DNA from: Gracilariopsis chorda
Taxonomy: Eukaryota; Rhodophyta; Florideophyceae; Gracilariales; Gracilariaceae
Direction of reading: 5' to 3'
Assembly (NCBI GenBank): GCA_003194525.1
Contig: NBIV01000002.1
Coordinates: forward strand, 248,001 to 312,000
DNA: 64,000 nucleotides
Position 1 is the stretch's first letter. Each line of letters starts with the position of its first letter. Below are positions 1 to 9,081 of the stretch, piece by piece. A model generated the notes under the pieces. The model did no database searches, was not told where the DNA came from, and worked only from the letters and a program-made list of their open reading frames with translations. The position numbers were made by a program, and so were the translations under genes.

Positions 1-2081
1 TTGGGAGTGTAACCCCCCATCCTATGGGAATGCTGCCAACGAAGATGACAGCCGCCGATGTACTCGGAGTTACCACCTCTTCTGAGGAGTTCGCCCCGCC
101 GTCCGAAGACGTCAAGTCTAAGGAGGGGGAGGAAACCGCTACTTCAGCGTCAAACATACCGAGTAACTCGGAATTGCGAACCACACCTGTTCCACAGGAC
201 AATGCTCCATCGAGCAACGACCGGATTGATCCGGAAAAAGCACTCGAAGCGCTGGACTTCAGCCACGTGCCAGAGTCGCACCGCGACAAACTCCGTACCA
301 TGTTACGGGAATTCACCACAATGTGGGATGGCTCGCTTGGCGAGATTAACGCAACGGAACACCGGATCGATTTAATCCCCGGTGCGCGACCGGTTGCACA
401 ACCCCCTTACAGGGCAGGTCCGAAAGCTCGGGAAGAGGAGCAGTCCCAAGTGGACAAGATGCTCCGCGCAGGTGTGATTGAGCCCGCTCAATCACCCTGG
501 GCATCCCCAGTTGTACTGGCTTTAAAGGCCGACGGAACCTGGAGGTTCTGTGTCGACTACCGCCGGCTCAATGCCGTGACTGTTAGGGACACGTACCCTA
601 TCCCTCGTATGGACGAGTGCATTGACTCCCTTGGAGACGCCACCGTGTTCACGGCCCTTGATGCCAATTGGGGATATTGGCAAGTACCTGTCAGACAGGA
701 GGATCGCGACAAAACCGCATTCACCTGCCACGCAGGAACGTACCGCTTCAAGCGGATGCCATTTGGGTTAACCAACGCCCCCGCCACCTTTCAGCGTGCA
801 GTAGATATTCTACTCAACCGCTTTAAGTGGCGGAGTTGTCTGGTCTACCTTGATGATATTATCATCTTCTCCAACTCGTTGGACGACCATCTCACTCACG
901 TCCGAGACGTGCTGACCGTACTCCGCGATGCGGGAATTACCCTCAAGTTGAGGAAATGCGAGTTTTTCACAGATACTGTGAAGTATCTGGGTCACATTAT
1001 CCGTCCTGGACGGTTAGCGATCGAGAAAGCTCGAGTCAAATCCCTCGTTGAGGCGAAAGAACCCCGTACTCAAACGGAACTGCGCTCCTTTTTGGGGCTG
1101 GTCAACGTCTATCGACGGTTTATCCCGAACTTTTTGGATACTGCGGCGCCCCTGAACGCGTTGTTGCGAAAGGGGAACCCCCCAAAACTGGGAACATTTA
1201 CGCCCGAGCAATCGGAAGCTTTTAACTCCTTGAAGGAGGCTGTCACATCAGCACCAATCCTACATCTCCCAAAACTTGGGTTGCCATACTCCGTAGATAC
1301 GGACTCGAGCGACTACCAAGTCGGGTGTGCTCTTTTTCAAACCACCCCCGAGGGGGAACGACATCCAATTGGTTATTGGTCGCGCTCGCTCAATGTTCAT
1401 GAGCGGAACTACTCCGTATCGGAGAAAGAGTGCCTCGCCGTCGTATGGGCGATGACCACTCTGCGCCCCTACCTTATGGGAATTCACTTCACCGTGTACA
1501 CGGATCATTCCTCATTGAGGTGGTTGATGAATATCTCCGACCCGTCGGGACGCCTCATGCGCTGGAGACTCCGCCTCGCGGAATATGACTTTCAAGTCAT
1601 TTATAAAAAGGGTGCGCAGAACACCCAGGCCGACGCTTTATCGCGGTTACCCACAAGTGGGGAAGCACTCCCAACGGAGGATGATGAAGTCCCATGCTTC
1701 ATGGCTATAGACCCGGATGATCCGGAACATGCCGTCGAGGCTAGGCCAGAAACCTGGGACGAGGATGCTGACTTTGACGAACTACTCGCATCGCGAGATG
1801 AATCTGAGAACCCGTTACCGGGAAACTTTGTACCGGTATCACCGGAAGAAATGATCCGAGAACAATTCGGCGACCCATTCTGTACGAGGATCCGTGCCCG
1901 TATCAACGGTGGTGAAGATCTCCCTTTCAGGGTAAACGACAAAGGCTACCTCGTAAGGAAGGTCGAAGCCTGCCAACAGATTGTGGTACCACATTCCCTG
2001 CAATCGCGGGTGTTACATCTATCACACTACGCCCCCATCGGAGGTCACCCAGGTGGGAGGAAACTCTACCTAACCCTGTGA
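1..2081 (+). pseudogene. Copy A pol, reverse transcriptase and RNase H part
   Basis: The frame is already open at the window edge; the first ATG at 24 is internal to pol. Counting from that ATG, the reverse transcriptase spans roughly residues 130-300, with the catalytic YLDD at 275-278. The connection segment LRSFLGLVNVYRRF lies near 354-367. RNase H spans about 420-545, with acidic residues in VDTDSSD, SEKE, YTDHSS and ADALSR. The frame ends at TGA 2079-2081. The same Arg codon is CGA in copy B, so this is a C-to-T nonsense change at a CpG; it sits in the loop of a CCCT/AGGG hairpin. The family enzyme copies element RNA into DNA in cytoplasmic particles; this copy is dead. Confidence 0.92.
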
Positions 2082-2187
2082 AGGGATTTCTATTGGCCCG
2101 CCATGGCAGTGGATTGCTACGCAACTGTGTGGTTCTGTAGCGAATGCGCGAAGAATCGCGTCAAGCTCCGCAAAAAATGCGAATAAG

Positions 2188-3663
2188 ATGAAACTATTCC
2201 CCGCAAGGGCGCCACTCGAGTTTATCGCAATTGATCTTCTCGGACCACTACTCGCCACAAAACGTGGAAACAAGTTTCTACTTGTCATCGCCGACCGCTT
2301 TTCTAAGCTTGTACGGACTGTCCCTCTTCGGAGGATAACCGCTCTCACGGTGGCCCAGGCTCTGGTGACGCACTGGATTTTTGTCTACGGTCCCCCTGTG
2401 GAGGTGCTCTCTGATAACGGGAAACAGTTCGTGAGCAAGTTCTTCCAGGATGTTTGTCGCATCCTGGATGTCAAGAACTTGTTCACGACTACCTACCACC
2501 CCCAGTGTAATGGGCAAGTTAAACGGTTTAACCGGACGTTACTCGCGGCATTACGTTCCTACGTCGCAGACCACCCAAAGAACTGGGACATGTACGCTGA
2601 TGCGGTAACCTACGCCTACAATACGCAGGTACACCGGACTACCGGAGTTTCGCCATTCGAGTTGGTTCTATCTAGAACACCCCCGCCTGTGGCGCTGGAA
2701 CCCCAAGCTACCTTGGACAATTTCCCATCTGTGGGTATCTACCGGCAGCAATGGAAGCAATGGCTTTCCAAGCTGGTCCCCGCTGCGCGGAAGTCTATGG
2801 CACGGGCCCAAGCCGCTTACAAGCGGGATTTTGATGCTCGCTTGCGAGGGAAAGCGTCCCCGATTCGGGCGAATACCTACATCTCCATCAGGAAGGAGTA
2901 CTACAACCCGGAACGGGAAAAGCGCCATAAACTCTCGCCTGTGGCGGATGGACCATTCAAGGTCATCTCTGTGAACACCGACACTGTCGTGGCAGAGATG
3001 GGCGACACGCACGAACGGATTTCCCGTGATCGTGTTGTCCTTGCCCCTCCTCCCTCGTCAGAGGTAGTCCTGGATCCAGGCAAACCCGTTTCTACGGACT
3101 CTGCAACACCGGAATCATCCGGGAGTACTAGGCCTATGGTACTACCACACCCCAGCCGGGGACTCTCATACCTACCGACCCTATCGGATTCACCAGCTCA
3201 GCCGGGTAATTTGGGCCTCTCAGCGCCCGCTCCTACCACGCCCGCCCCATTGGCGCGCATGTATACCCGCCAAGCGGGGAATGTTATCCCTTATCCTGCC
3301 GCTCCGTCTAAGGAGGGGGAGGAGAACACTCGTTTTCGAGGAACGATATCGCCGTCGCAACGGGAAACACACCGTAACATATGGAAAACTGACCCTGGAG
3401 CACGGAGTATGTCACGCGACACTAATCCCCCGTTCCCGGGCAGTGCTGTGCAACAGGAACCAGACGCGCAGGCCCCGCAAAAGCGGCAAATACACCGTTT
3501 GTCACGTGAAAACGAGAAGCCTCCCTCCAATACCGCAGCAGCGGAAATGCAATCGCCCGATCCATCCCCGGAGGCATCGCCACAAACGCGGAAAATATAC
3601 CGTGCTACACGGGAAGTTGAAGCGCAACTACCGCACACCCCTGTCAGGGAAGGATCCCGATAA
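2188..3663 (+). pseudogene. Copy A pol, integrase part
   Basis: This frame is shifted +1 from the RT frame because an A run near 2173-2178 has one base more than copy B. The integrase core is clear: Asp16 in FIAIDLLGP, Asp76 in LSDNGKQF, and at residue 112, exactly the DX35E distance, a Lys (QVKRFNRT) where the family has Glu. A GPY/F-like segment (SPVADGPFKVISV) follows near residue 250, then a Pro/Ser-rich linker with related short units (RMYTRQ, RETHRN, RQIHRL, RKIYRA). The zinc-binding region lies in the gap 2082-2187, now out of frame. Integrase normally inserts the cDNA into nuclear DNA; this one lacks a canonical triad. Confidence 0.9.
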
Positions 3664-3707
3664 GGGAGTATGGTGACGATCGCCATCAATCCCCTGAGCA
3701 GGGCGAT
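3562..3707 (+). repeat. 146-bp segment present in copy A, absent in copy B
   Basis: CGAT at 3558-3561 and CGAT at 3704-3707 flank a segment missing from copy B, where the sequence runs straight through one CGAT. It contains one more unit of the linker repeat (RKIYRA after RQIHRL). Its length is not a multiple of three, which explains why the integrase frame and the chromodomain frame differ in A while they are continuous in B. Either A gained it or B lost it. Confidence 0.75.
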
Positions 3708-3722
3708 GCCTCGAAGCCGCCG

Positions 3723-4838
3723 TTGGTGGAAGTCCCCGCGGAAGCGGTTCAATCAGGTCGATCAGACCCGTGCCTTGCGGAGAAGAGGCGCCCAGATACA
3801 CCAGCGCCGCTGGGAAATCCCCACACCCAACCTGGGGAAAAAGGCAGCCAAACCGCAGCCGAAGCTTCAGGCCCTGGCCCGCAAGCGCCGGAAACGCCTC
3901 CCGTCGTCGACGGAATTGATGCCCCCGTTCCGGGGAATAATTTGCGCCACCTCCCGCAACGCTGCGGCGAAGAACCAAGGAACTCGGGAATAACGCGCGC
4001 CATCGCACGCTCGAAACCGGTCGTACCGGACGCTGCTCCTCCGCTTGGAGACGGTGCACCGCACTTAGTGGCCAAGCCCCTGAAAAGGGTGTCATCGGCA
4101 CCTGCCCGGCACCCCCCAAAGGGAAATTTTGACCAAAATACCGGTGTACCGGAGTTAGCCCCAGGCAACCCGTCAGTAGCCGGGGACACCACGGCATCGC
4201 CGGAACGTATGGTGCAGAGCGCTCGTGCGCCTGGCCGGAAGGCGGTTTGCCACCCAATCACCGTGTCGCACGGGACCCCCCAGGGGATTGTGGAAATGCC
4301 GATTCCCCAGGAGCGGTCATCTTCCCGCCAACTCGCGGTTCGTGAGCTCAACCGCAAAGGCGGAGCACAAGTCCCCCGCCGACTGGCGCTTCGCCCGCAA
4401 TACCGCTAAAGCGGAAATGAACCTGCCCCAATGGGGAATGACTTGCCGGTGAAAACCGTGGCACCACACACCCTCTTGAGGGATATCTTCCCGCATGAGC
4501 AGCGGCCGCTATCACAGCGCACGGCAACGCCAGAGTTATCGCCGAACACCCTGCTAAGGGACATTATACCGCACAGCGGGCAGCCCCGGCAAGGAAGTAC
4601 AACCACCACCCGGCACGGCCGGCAGGTCTACGAACGAGAGTTCGTAGTAGACCGACTTGTCGGACACACTTGGGACCAGGATGGTATTCTACAATACCGC
4701 GTCCGCTGGTACGGGTACGACCCCAGTGGGGATACGTGGGAGCCAATTGAACACCTCCCACGGTCACAGGTCCTGCGATACCACCGTCAAACGGGAACTG
4801 CAGCCCCAGCCACGCTGGTTAATGCCCAAGTTGGGTAA
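3723..4838 (+). pseudogene. Copy A pol, linker and chromodomain
   Basis: One frame with a TAA at 4407-4409. The first part is a low-complexity Pro/Arg/Ala-rich linker. The part after 4431 carries a chromodomain (about 4630-4790) with REFVVDRLVGH, YRVRWYGYDPSGDTWEP and HLPRSQVLRYH, the usual C-terminal module of chromoviruses that directs integration to modified histones. The aligned region of copy B reads through. The TAA is inside a perfect hairpin, CCGC-TAAA-GCGG, at 4403-4414; B has CCGT-GAAG-ACGG there. Confidence 0.85.
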
Positions 4839-5029
4839 CGTTGCCGCACGAGCGGAGAGCGATAGGAAAGGATAACAAGGCAAGGTCCGTCGAAGACGGG
4901 GAACTCAACCGAGAAGCACCGTTCTAAACGGGAAATTTTATTCAAGGGAGCAGCTAGCTCCCCACAATACTACACTACACTAACTGGCATAGCCAGGGAA
5001 AGAAGAACCAGGAAACTGGACTAGAGGTT
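4839..5029. other. Spacer between pol and antisense ORF with poly(A) signal and hairpins
   Basis: The spacer separates the 3' ends of two convergent frames. It holds an AATAAA on the - strand (4937-4942), placed to end the antisense ORF transcript, and stems such as CCGTT-CTA-AACGG, GGGAGC-AGCTA-GCTCCC, CTGGC-ATA-GCCAG and CCAG-GAAA-CTGG. Copy B keeps the same arrangement. Confidence 0.6.
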
Positions 5030-6709
5030 TCACTCACCCCCCTCGTCCGGGGCGTAACCCCCAGCAAGGCGGTAGGCCAACGCGTCCGCCATGGTGGTGA
5101 CATCCCCCGATACCTCGGCAGCGCTAAGACCGGCACCCCGGAGAAAACGTGCGATGATCTCGTTTTCATTCGCCGTCACCCCGCTGGGGATAGAAGGTCC
5201 GGCACTTGCCGCCGAAGGGTCAGCAGCCGGCTTGGCCGGAGATACCCCCTCTTGGAAAGCTTCCGCGCTAGCGCCGGTTTCCTCTACGTCCATCTCCCCG
5301 GGTTCTTCCGGTTCGTGATCGACCATTGGGTCATCCCCGCCGTATGCGCGGTAGTAGTCGTCAGAATCGAAGTACCCTACTGGGTGGTCTTCCGGCACAT
5401 GCCGGGGCGCATCGCGAAGCTCGCCGGCCTCCTCGGAGGAAATTTCCCGGAACTCCCAGGGGTCGAAGTAGATAAAATCCCCCGCAAGGGCGGTGTTTCT
5501 ACCGAGTCCCGGACCACCGGTGTTACCGCTGCCGCCATCGAGACGACCGCGTTGCTCCAGCGGGACCTCACTCCAGCTAACGCTGTCGATGTACCCAAGT
5601 AATTGGAGGACCTCTTCATTGTTGGCCTGGCCCCCAAGGGGGATGCGAAGATCCAGGTTTCGGATCGCTGCCCGCACACGCGGTTGAAGGAACCAGAGAC
5701 GATACTGGTCGCACGCCTCGTTGAGGATATAAGCCGCAGTGCGGGCCGCCCACTCCGTAACCACTATGGACCACAACCCCGACCGGGGATCCTGCATGAG
5801 CAGCGAACCGAGGTACGTAAGTACCGGCGGGAGTTCTATGTAGCACCCCCGGCAAGTTTCATGGAAGCGCCACCACTCGGGGAGTGCTACGTACCGACCT
5901 AGTCGGTGAGGCGGCGCAATCCACTCTATCTCCACGTTCTGATACGGTATGAAATACCCGAATCGGGATCGCAAACGCCGCTCGTAGCGGATGAAGTTTT
6001 GGAGAAAGTTGGACCGGTATTGTCGGGGAAGGTACCTGAACTCCGCCCAAATAATCGGTCGCTCCCAACAAAGAGCTTCCTGCCGCGCTGCGGGGAAATT
6101 CCTCCACGCGAGGGTCTCGAGGCGGAACAGGTTCTCGCCGTACCCAATCTCCCCGCGAGTGCGGAAGTAGCTAACGTCGAAGCCAAACTCCGGTGAGACC
6201 GGTACATCGAATGGAGCCCGGCTCTGCCGTTGGTACGCCATGCGCGTCAACGCGGTCTGGGCCGCAGCGACGGTCTCGCCCGAATTTTTTCGGATGTGGT
6301 GACGCAGAATCGCAATCCGGTGACGCCAATCCCACGATGTGGTGACTGCTCTGGGCAGTTCCCCCAGAAGGGTGTCTGAGCCATCCGCATAAGCGGTGAC
6401 CAATCCCTCATTGAGGAAAGCGACCGGGTGGAAGCACGGGGCAAAGCGCAGGCGCGACGCGTGATTCCGATTCATCGGGTGGAGCCCCACCAGGTTGTTG
6501 TAGGTTGGCCAATTGAACGCCGGAGTGGTTCCGGAGGACACCACCGAAGGTGGTAGTGCGAAGGGATGGTCGGCTGCAGCAGCCATATTCCCCGGTTGTA
6601 CCGGATGTTGATCGCCCTGAGGCAGGGGAACTGACCGGAAACCGGTGATGTATCGCCCGAGAAGCCTCGGAGGTTGGCTGTGGTTGTTGATGTTGTTGTC
6701 GTCGTTCAT
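5030..6709 (-). CDS. Antisense ORF of copy A, unknown protein
   Basis: An ORF of 559 codons opposite to pol, between pol and the 3' LTR. It aligns along its whole length with the 595-codon ORF of copy B (21487-23274) with scattered substitutions and no frameshift, by eye over 90 percent identical. No known domain was recognised. The protein is rich in Arg, Trp and Tyr (for example YLPRQYRSNFLQNFIRYERR) and ends in a Glu/Asp/Ala/Pro-rich acidic tail. The frame stays open upstream, but the ATG that starts B reads ATT here, so the next Met (MNDDNN) is used. Accessory antisense ORFs at this position are known in some plant gypsy elements; common origin is not shown. Confidence 0.75.
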   Translation of the reverse strand: MNDDNNINNHSQPPRLLGRYITGFRSVPLPQGDQHPVQPGNMAAAADHPFALPPSVVSSGTTPAFNWPTYNNLVGLHPMNRNHASRLRFAPCFHPVAFLNEGLVTAYADGSDTLLGELPRAVTTSWDWRHRIAILRHHIRKNSGETVAAAQTALTRMAYQRQSRAPFDVPVSPEFGFDVSYFRTRGEIGYGENLFRLETLAWRNFPAARQEALCWERPIIWAEFRYLPRQYRSNFLQNFIRYERRLRSRFGYFIPYQNVEIEWIAPPHRLGRYVALPEWWRFHETCRGCYIELPPVLTYLGSLLMQDPRSGLWSIVVTEWAARTAAYILNEACDQYRLWFLQPRVRAAIRNLDLRIPLGGQANNEEVLQLLGYIDSVSWSEVPLEQRGRLDGGSGNTGGPGLGRNTALAGDFIYFDPWEFREISSEEAGELRDAPRHVPEDHPVGYFDSDDYYRAYGGDDPMVDHEPEEPGEMDVEETGASAEAFQEGVSPAKPAADPSAASAGPSIPSGVTANENEIIARFLRGAGLSAAEVSGDVTTMADALAYRLAGGYAPDEGGE

Positions 6710-6861
6710 TTCTCCCTTGTCGAGGGTGGCTGTTGTTGTCGTTTGTGCGCTTGGTGACTCTGATGCAGAGGGATCTACCGGAGAACCGGAGACAGAGCAC
6801 GCGCTTTTATCACCAATTTTCGTCTGGGAATCCTCCGCGTCCGCGGTCGTTTTCCCGTCTT

Positions 6862-6873
6862 ACGGGGGGGATA
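6862..6873 (+). promoter_or_regulatory. Polypurine tract of copy A
   Basis: A purine run with eight G residues followed by ATA lies directly before the TG that opens the 3' LTR. This is the usual plus-strand primer site of LTR retrotransposons. Copy B has the same tract at the matching place. Confidence 0.85.
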
Positions 6874-7700
6874 TGAAGTGCAACGCCCTCAGGGAGGGAT
6901 TCTAGGTACTTGATCGTTTTCCCGATATTATCGGTTGTGTAGTGTGTATATGAATTACGCCCCACTATGGTGGATATGGACACGTGGGACACGGTTTTGG
7001 GTCAATTGGCGGTTGGCCACAGTAGTGGATGTTGCCACGAAATGTGGAGTATTTTAGTTGATATTATTTATTATTTTCACACCCATTTCTGGGAAGCTAG
7101 TACTTAGTGCGACGGCGCACTGCCGTCGCACCAGTAAACCTTCCACAACAAGGGACCCCAACCTGGGGAATTGGCTCTAGTTTTTGCCGCTTGCGCACGT
7201 ACTCTACTCCTCCTTGGAGGGAAACGCCGTAAACCACGGGACATCTAACCCCCTTGCACATCTAAAGAAGCCCATCCTTTGGATTATACTTGTTCCAATC
7301 ATATTGGTGTTTCGCCCTGTATAGGGAGTCCTGTCCACCGGCATTGCCGTATCTGTTCGTCGCTCTCGCGACTCACATCGTCCTCTCTTCCTCCTCTTCG
7401 CCCTTCCTTTTTCCCCTTTTTAGGGTAGCACCTCCCGCTATCCGCGGCCCTCGTGTGCGCATCCGCTCACACACCCCCACTTACGTGGAAACATACCTCT
7501 ACTGAGGATCACACCCCGCTCACGCGGATACCGATTCTTCGCCTTCACCTCCCTGCGCGAGTCGCGACAGGTGTCCCTGGTCTTACAAACCGGCTTCGCC
7601 GTGACACCTCTGGGAGGGCTCTACCCAACTGGGTTCACCTCGTGAGAGGAAGATCCCGAACGTCTTTCGGTGTTTTTCCCCTTTGGGGCATTGCGCCACA
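6874..7700 (+). repeat. 3' LTR of copy A (827 bp)
   Basis: It begins TGAAGTGCAACG and ends GCGCCACA. It matches the 806-bp LTRs of copy B with substitutions and small indels, mostly in 7200-7420. It is rich in short hairpins: CCAAT-CAT-ATTGG at 7295-7307, CCGT-AAACC-ACGG at 7228-7240, and a 10-bp stem on GTGCGACGGC. It would supply the promoter and the polyadenylation region. Confidence 0.93.
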
Positions 7701-8194
7701 TTTCTCATGTGGGCAACCAGTACTTTTGCATTCGTGGCTTCAAATCGCTTAGCGTTCTGTCGAGATGGCTTGCAAAATATGATTCTATGGCTATGACAGG
7801 CTTCAAATAGCTCACAAAAGCGCCTTCTGGGCCTGCCGTTGCGAAACTGGAGAGATTCTTTGCGCCAAGGGGGAAATGTCTTCACAAGCATCTCTACGGT
7901 ATCCATCAAATCCTGCCAAGACAAGGGACGAACACGGTTGGCATGCTCCAGGGGAATATCGACGACGTGTTTCTCCTCGGATGCTGTTAGGCATGTCCTG
8001 GAGCCCTTTCTCTGCTGTGTTTCTTTCGATTGTCGGTGGTAGTGGTAATGTAGTGCTGATGGGTACAAGTGAACTTCCTCTGCGGCTTTGCAGAAAGAAT
8101 AACCTGCATCAATCAATTCGATTCTGCGTGAGATGTAGCGCTCAAATCGGTTGCTACCGAGCACATAGAACTGGTTTCGGCACACTGGGGCCAT
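7701..8194 (-). pseudogene. pogo/CENP-B-type transposase, N-terminal fragment
   Basis: Reading from 8194 on the - strand, a helix-turn-helix segment (AAEEVHLYPSALHYHY) is followed by a second CENP-B/Tc5-type DNA-binding part (LSWQDLMDTVEMLV, RRRFCELFEAC). The frame runs into LTR A at 7700, so element A inserted into this ORF and the DDE catalytic part should lie beyond the left window edge. The fragment resembles, but does not equal, the transposase at 32129-33669; the two overlap in the GRP-RFC-LFE / NHRPGDGFLWNFLRRH region and are separate copies. Confidence 0.65.
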
Positions 8195-9081
8195 GATGGA
8201 TGGAAGTGGTGTGGACGGGGTACATCCAGCAACGCTGGTGGTGATGAATACAAACGGGACTTTATATACTGAAAGAAATGATGTTATAGTCTAAGATGCG
8301 ACTGATGATGAATTTGTTGGAAGATTGAGATTACGTCAAGCACTTCTATGTGATTGGGTTAATGAAAGGGAATGGCCTTCGCTAGTGAATTGCGCTTGTT
8401 GAAGAAGAGTTTACTATTTGTTGCTACCATACTTGTACCTTGTAGAACCTACGCTGCCATATGAATTCTTGCTTGGAGTCTGAAACCGAGTTCACTACGG
8501 CCTACAGCTTCAATGTTCATACGTTGGTTGTGATAAAGCGAATCTGTTGGGAGATTGAGATTAGACAAGCTCTTTTCTCTGATTGGGTTAACGAAAGTGA
8601 ATGGCTTTGGCTCCTGAATTAGAGTTGACCGTTTCGGTCATGGAATGCAGAAATTTGTGATTCGGAGATTGCGCGCAAAGGATTTGTTCTTTCCATTCTC
8701 GCGCTTGCTAAAGTAGAGTTTACCCCTTTTTGCTACCACACTTGTACCTTGTAGACCATATCCTGCCATCTGCTTCCATGATCCAAGTCTGAAACCGGGT
8801 TCACTACGAGCTATGGCTTCAATTGTTCTTGACTTGTGATGATAACGCCCAGTCTGTGCGGCGTTTTGTTGATTTCTCCATATTTGTTTGTAAAATCACG
8901 TTTTATTGAACGGGAGCCACCTATCCACAACTTAAGGTACACCAAAAGTACATTGCTGGTGTTCGAAAAACTACAAACACACGTGGGCAGCCATTGTGAT
9001 GTTCTGTGGGTTGACCCTTTCGCCCTCGTACAGGGGAGGTAGCGCAATAGTGCGCAGTTTGTTAGTGCATGCGTAAAAATA
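8195..9081. other. Noncoding stretch between two pogo-type relics
   Basis: Apart from the tandem duplication no gene or RNA was recognised. It probably contains the end of the transposon whose transposase starts at 8194, but no terminal inverted repeat could be assigned. Confidence 0.5.
8313..8825. repeat. Imperfect tandem duplication, about 210 and 280 bp units
   Basis: Unit 1 (about 8313-8520) and unit 2 (about 8543-8825) share the same order of blocks: GTTGG-AGATTGAGATTA, TGATTGGGTTA, GAATGGC, GAGTTTAC, ACTTGTACCTTGTAGA, GTCTGAAACCG, GTTCACTACG and GCTTCAAT. Unit 2 has roughly 70 extra bases near 8635-8705. No coding frame is conserved. Confidence 0.7.

Larger units (their letters stand above)
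1..7700 (+). mobile_element. Ty3/gypsy chromodomain retrotransposon, copy A (5' part outside window)
   Basis: Pol, antisense ORF, polypurine tract and 3' LTR of a Ty3/gypsy element lie in this order and match copy B at 20624-32128, which has the opposite orientation. Gag, protease and the 5' LTR must lie left of the window. Pol is broken by a nonsense codon, a 1-nt insertion and a 146-bp extra segment, so this copy cannot be autonomous. The 3' LTR ends inside a pogo-type transposase ORF (7701-8194), which is the insertion target. The target duplication cannot be tested because the left end is missing. Confidence 0.9.
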
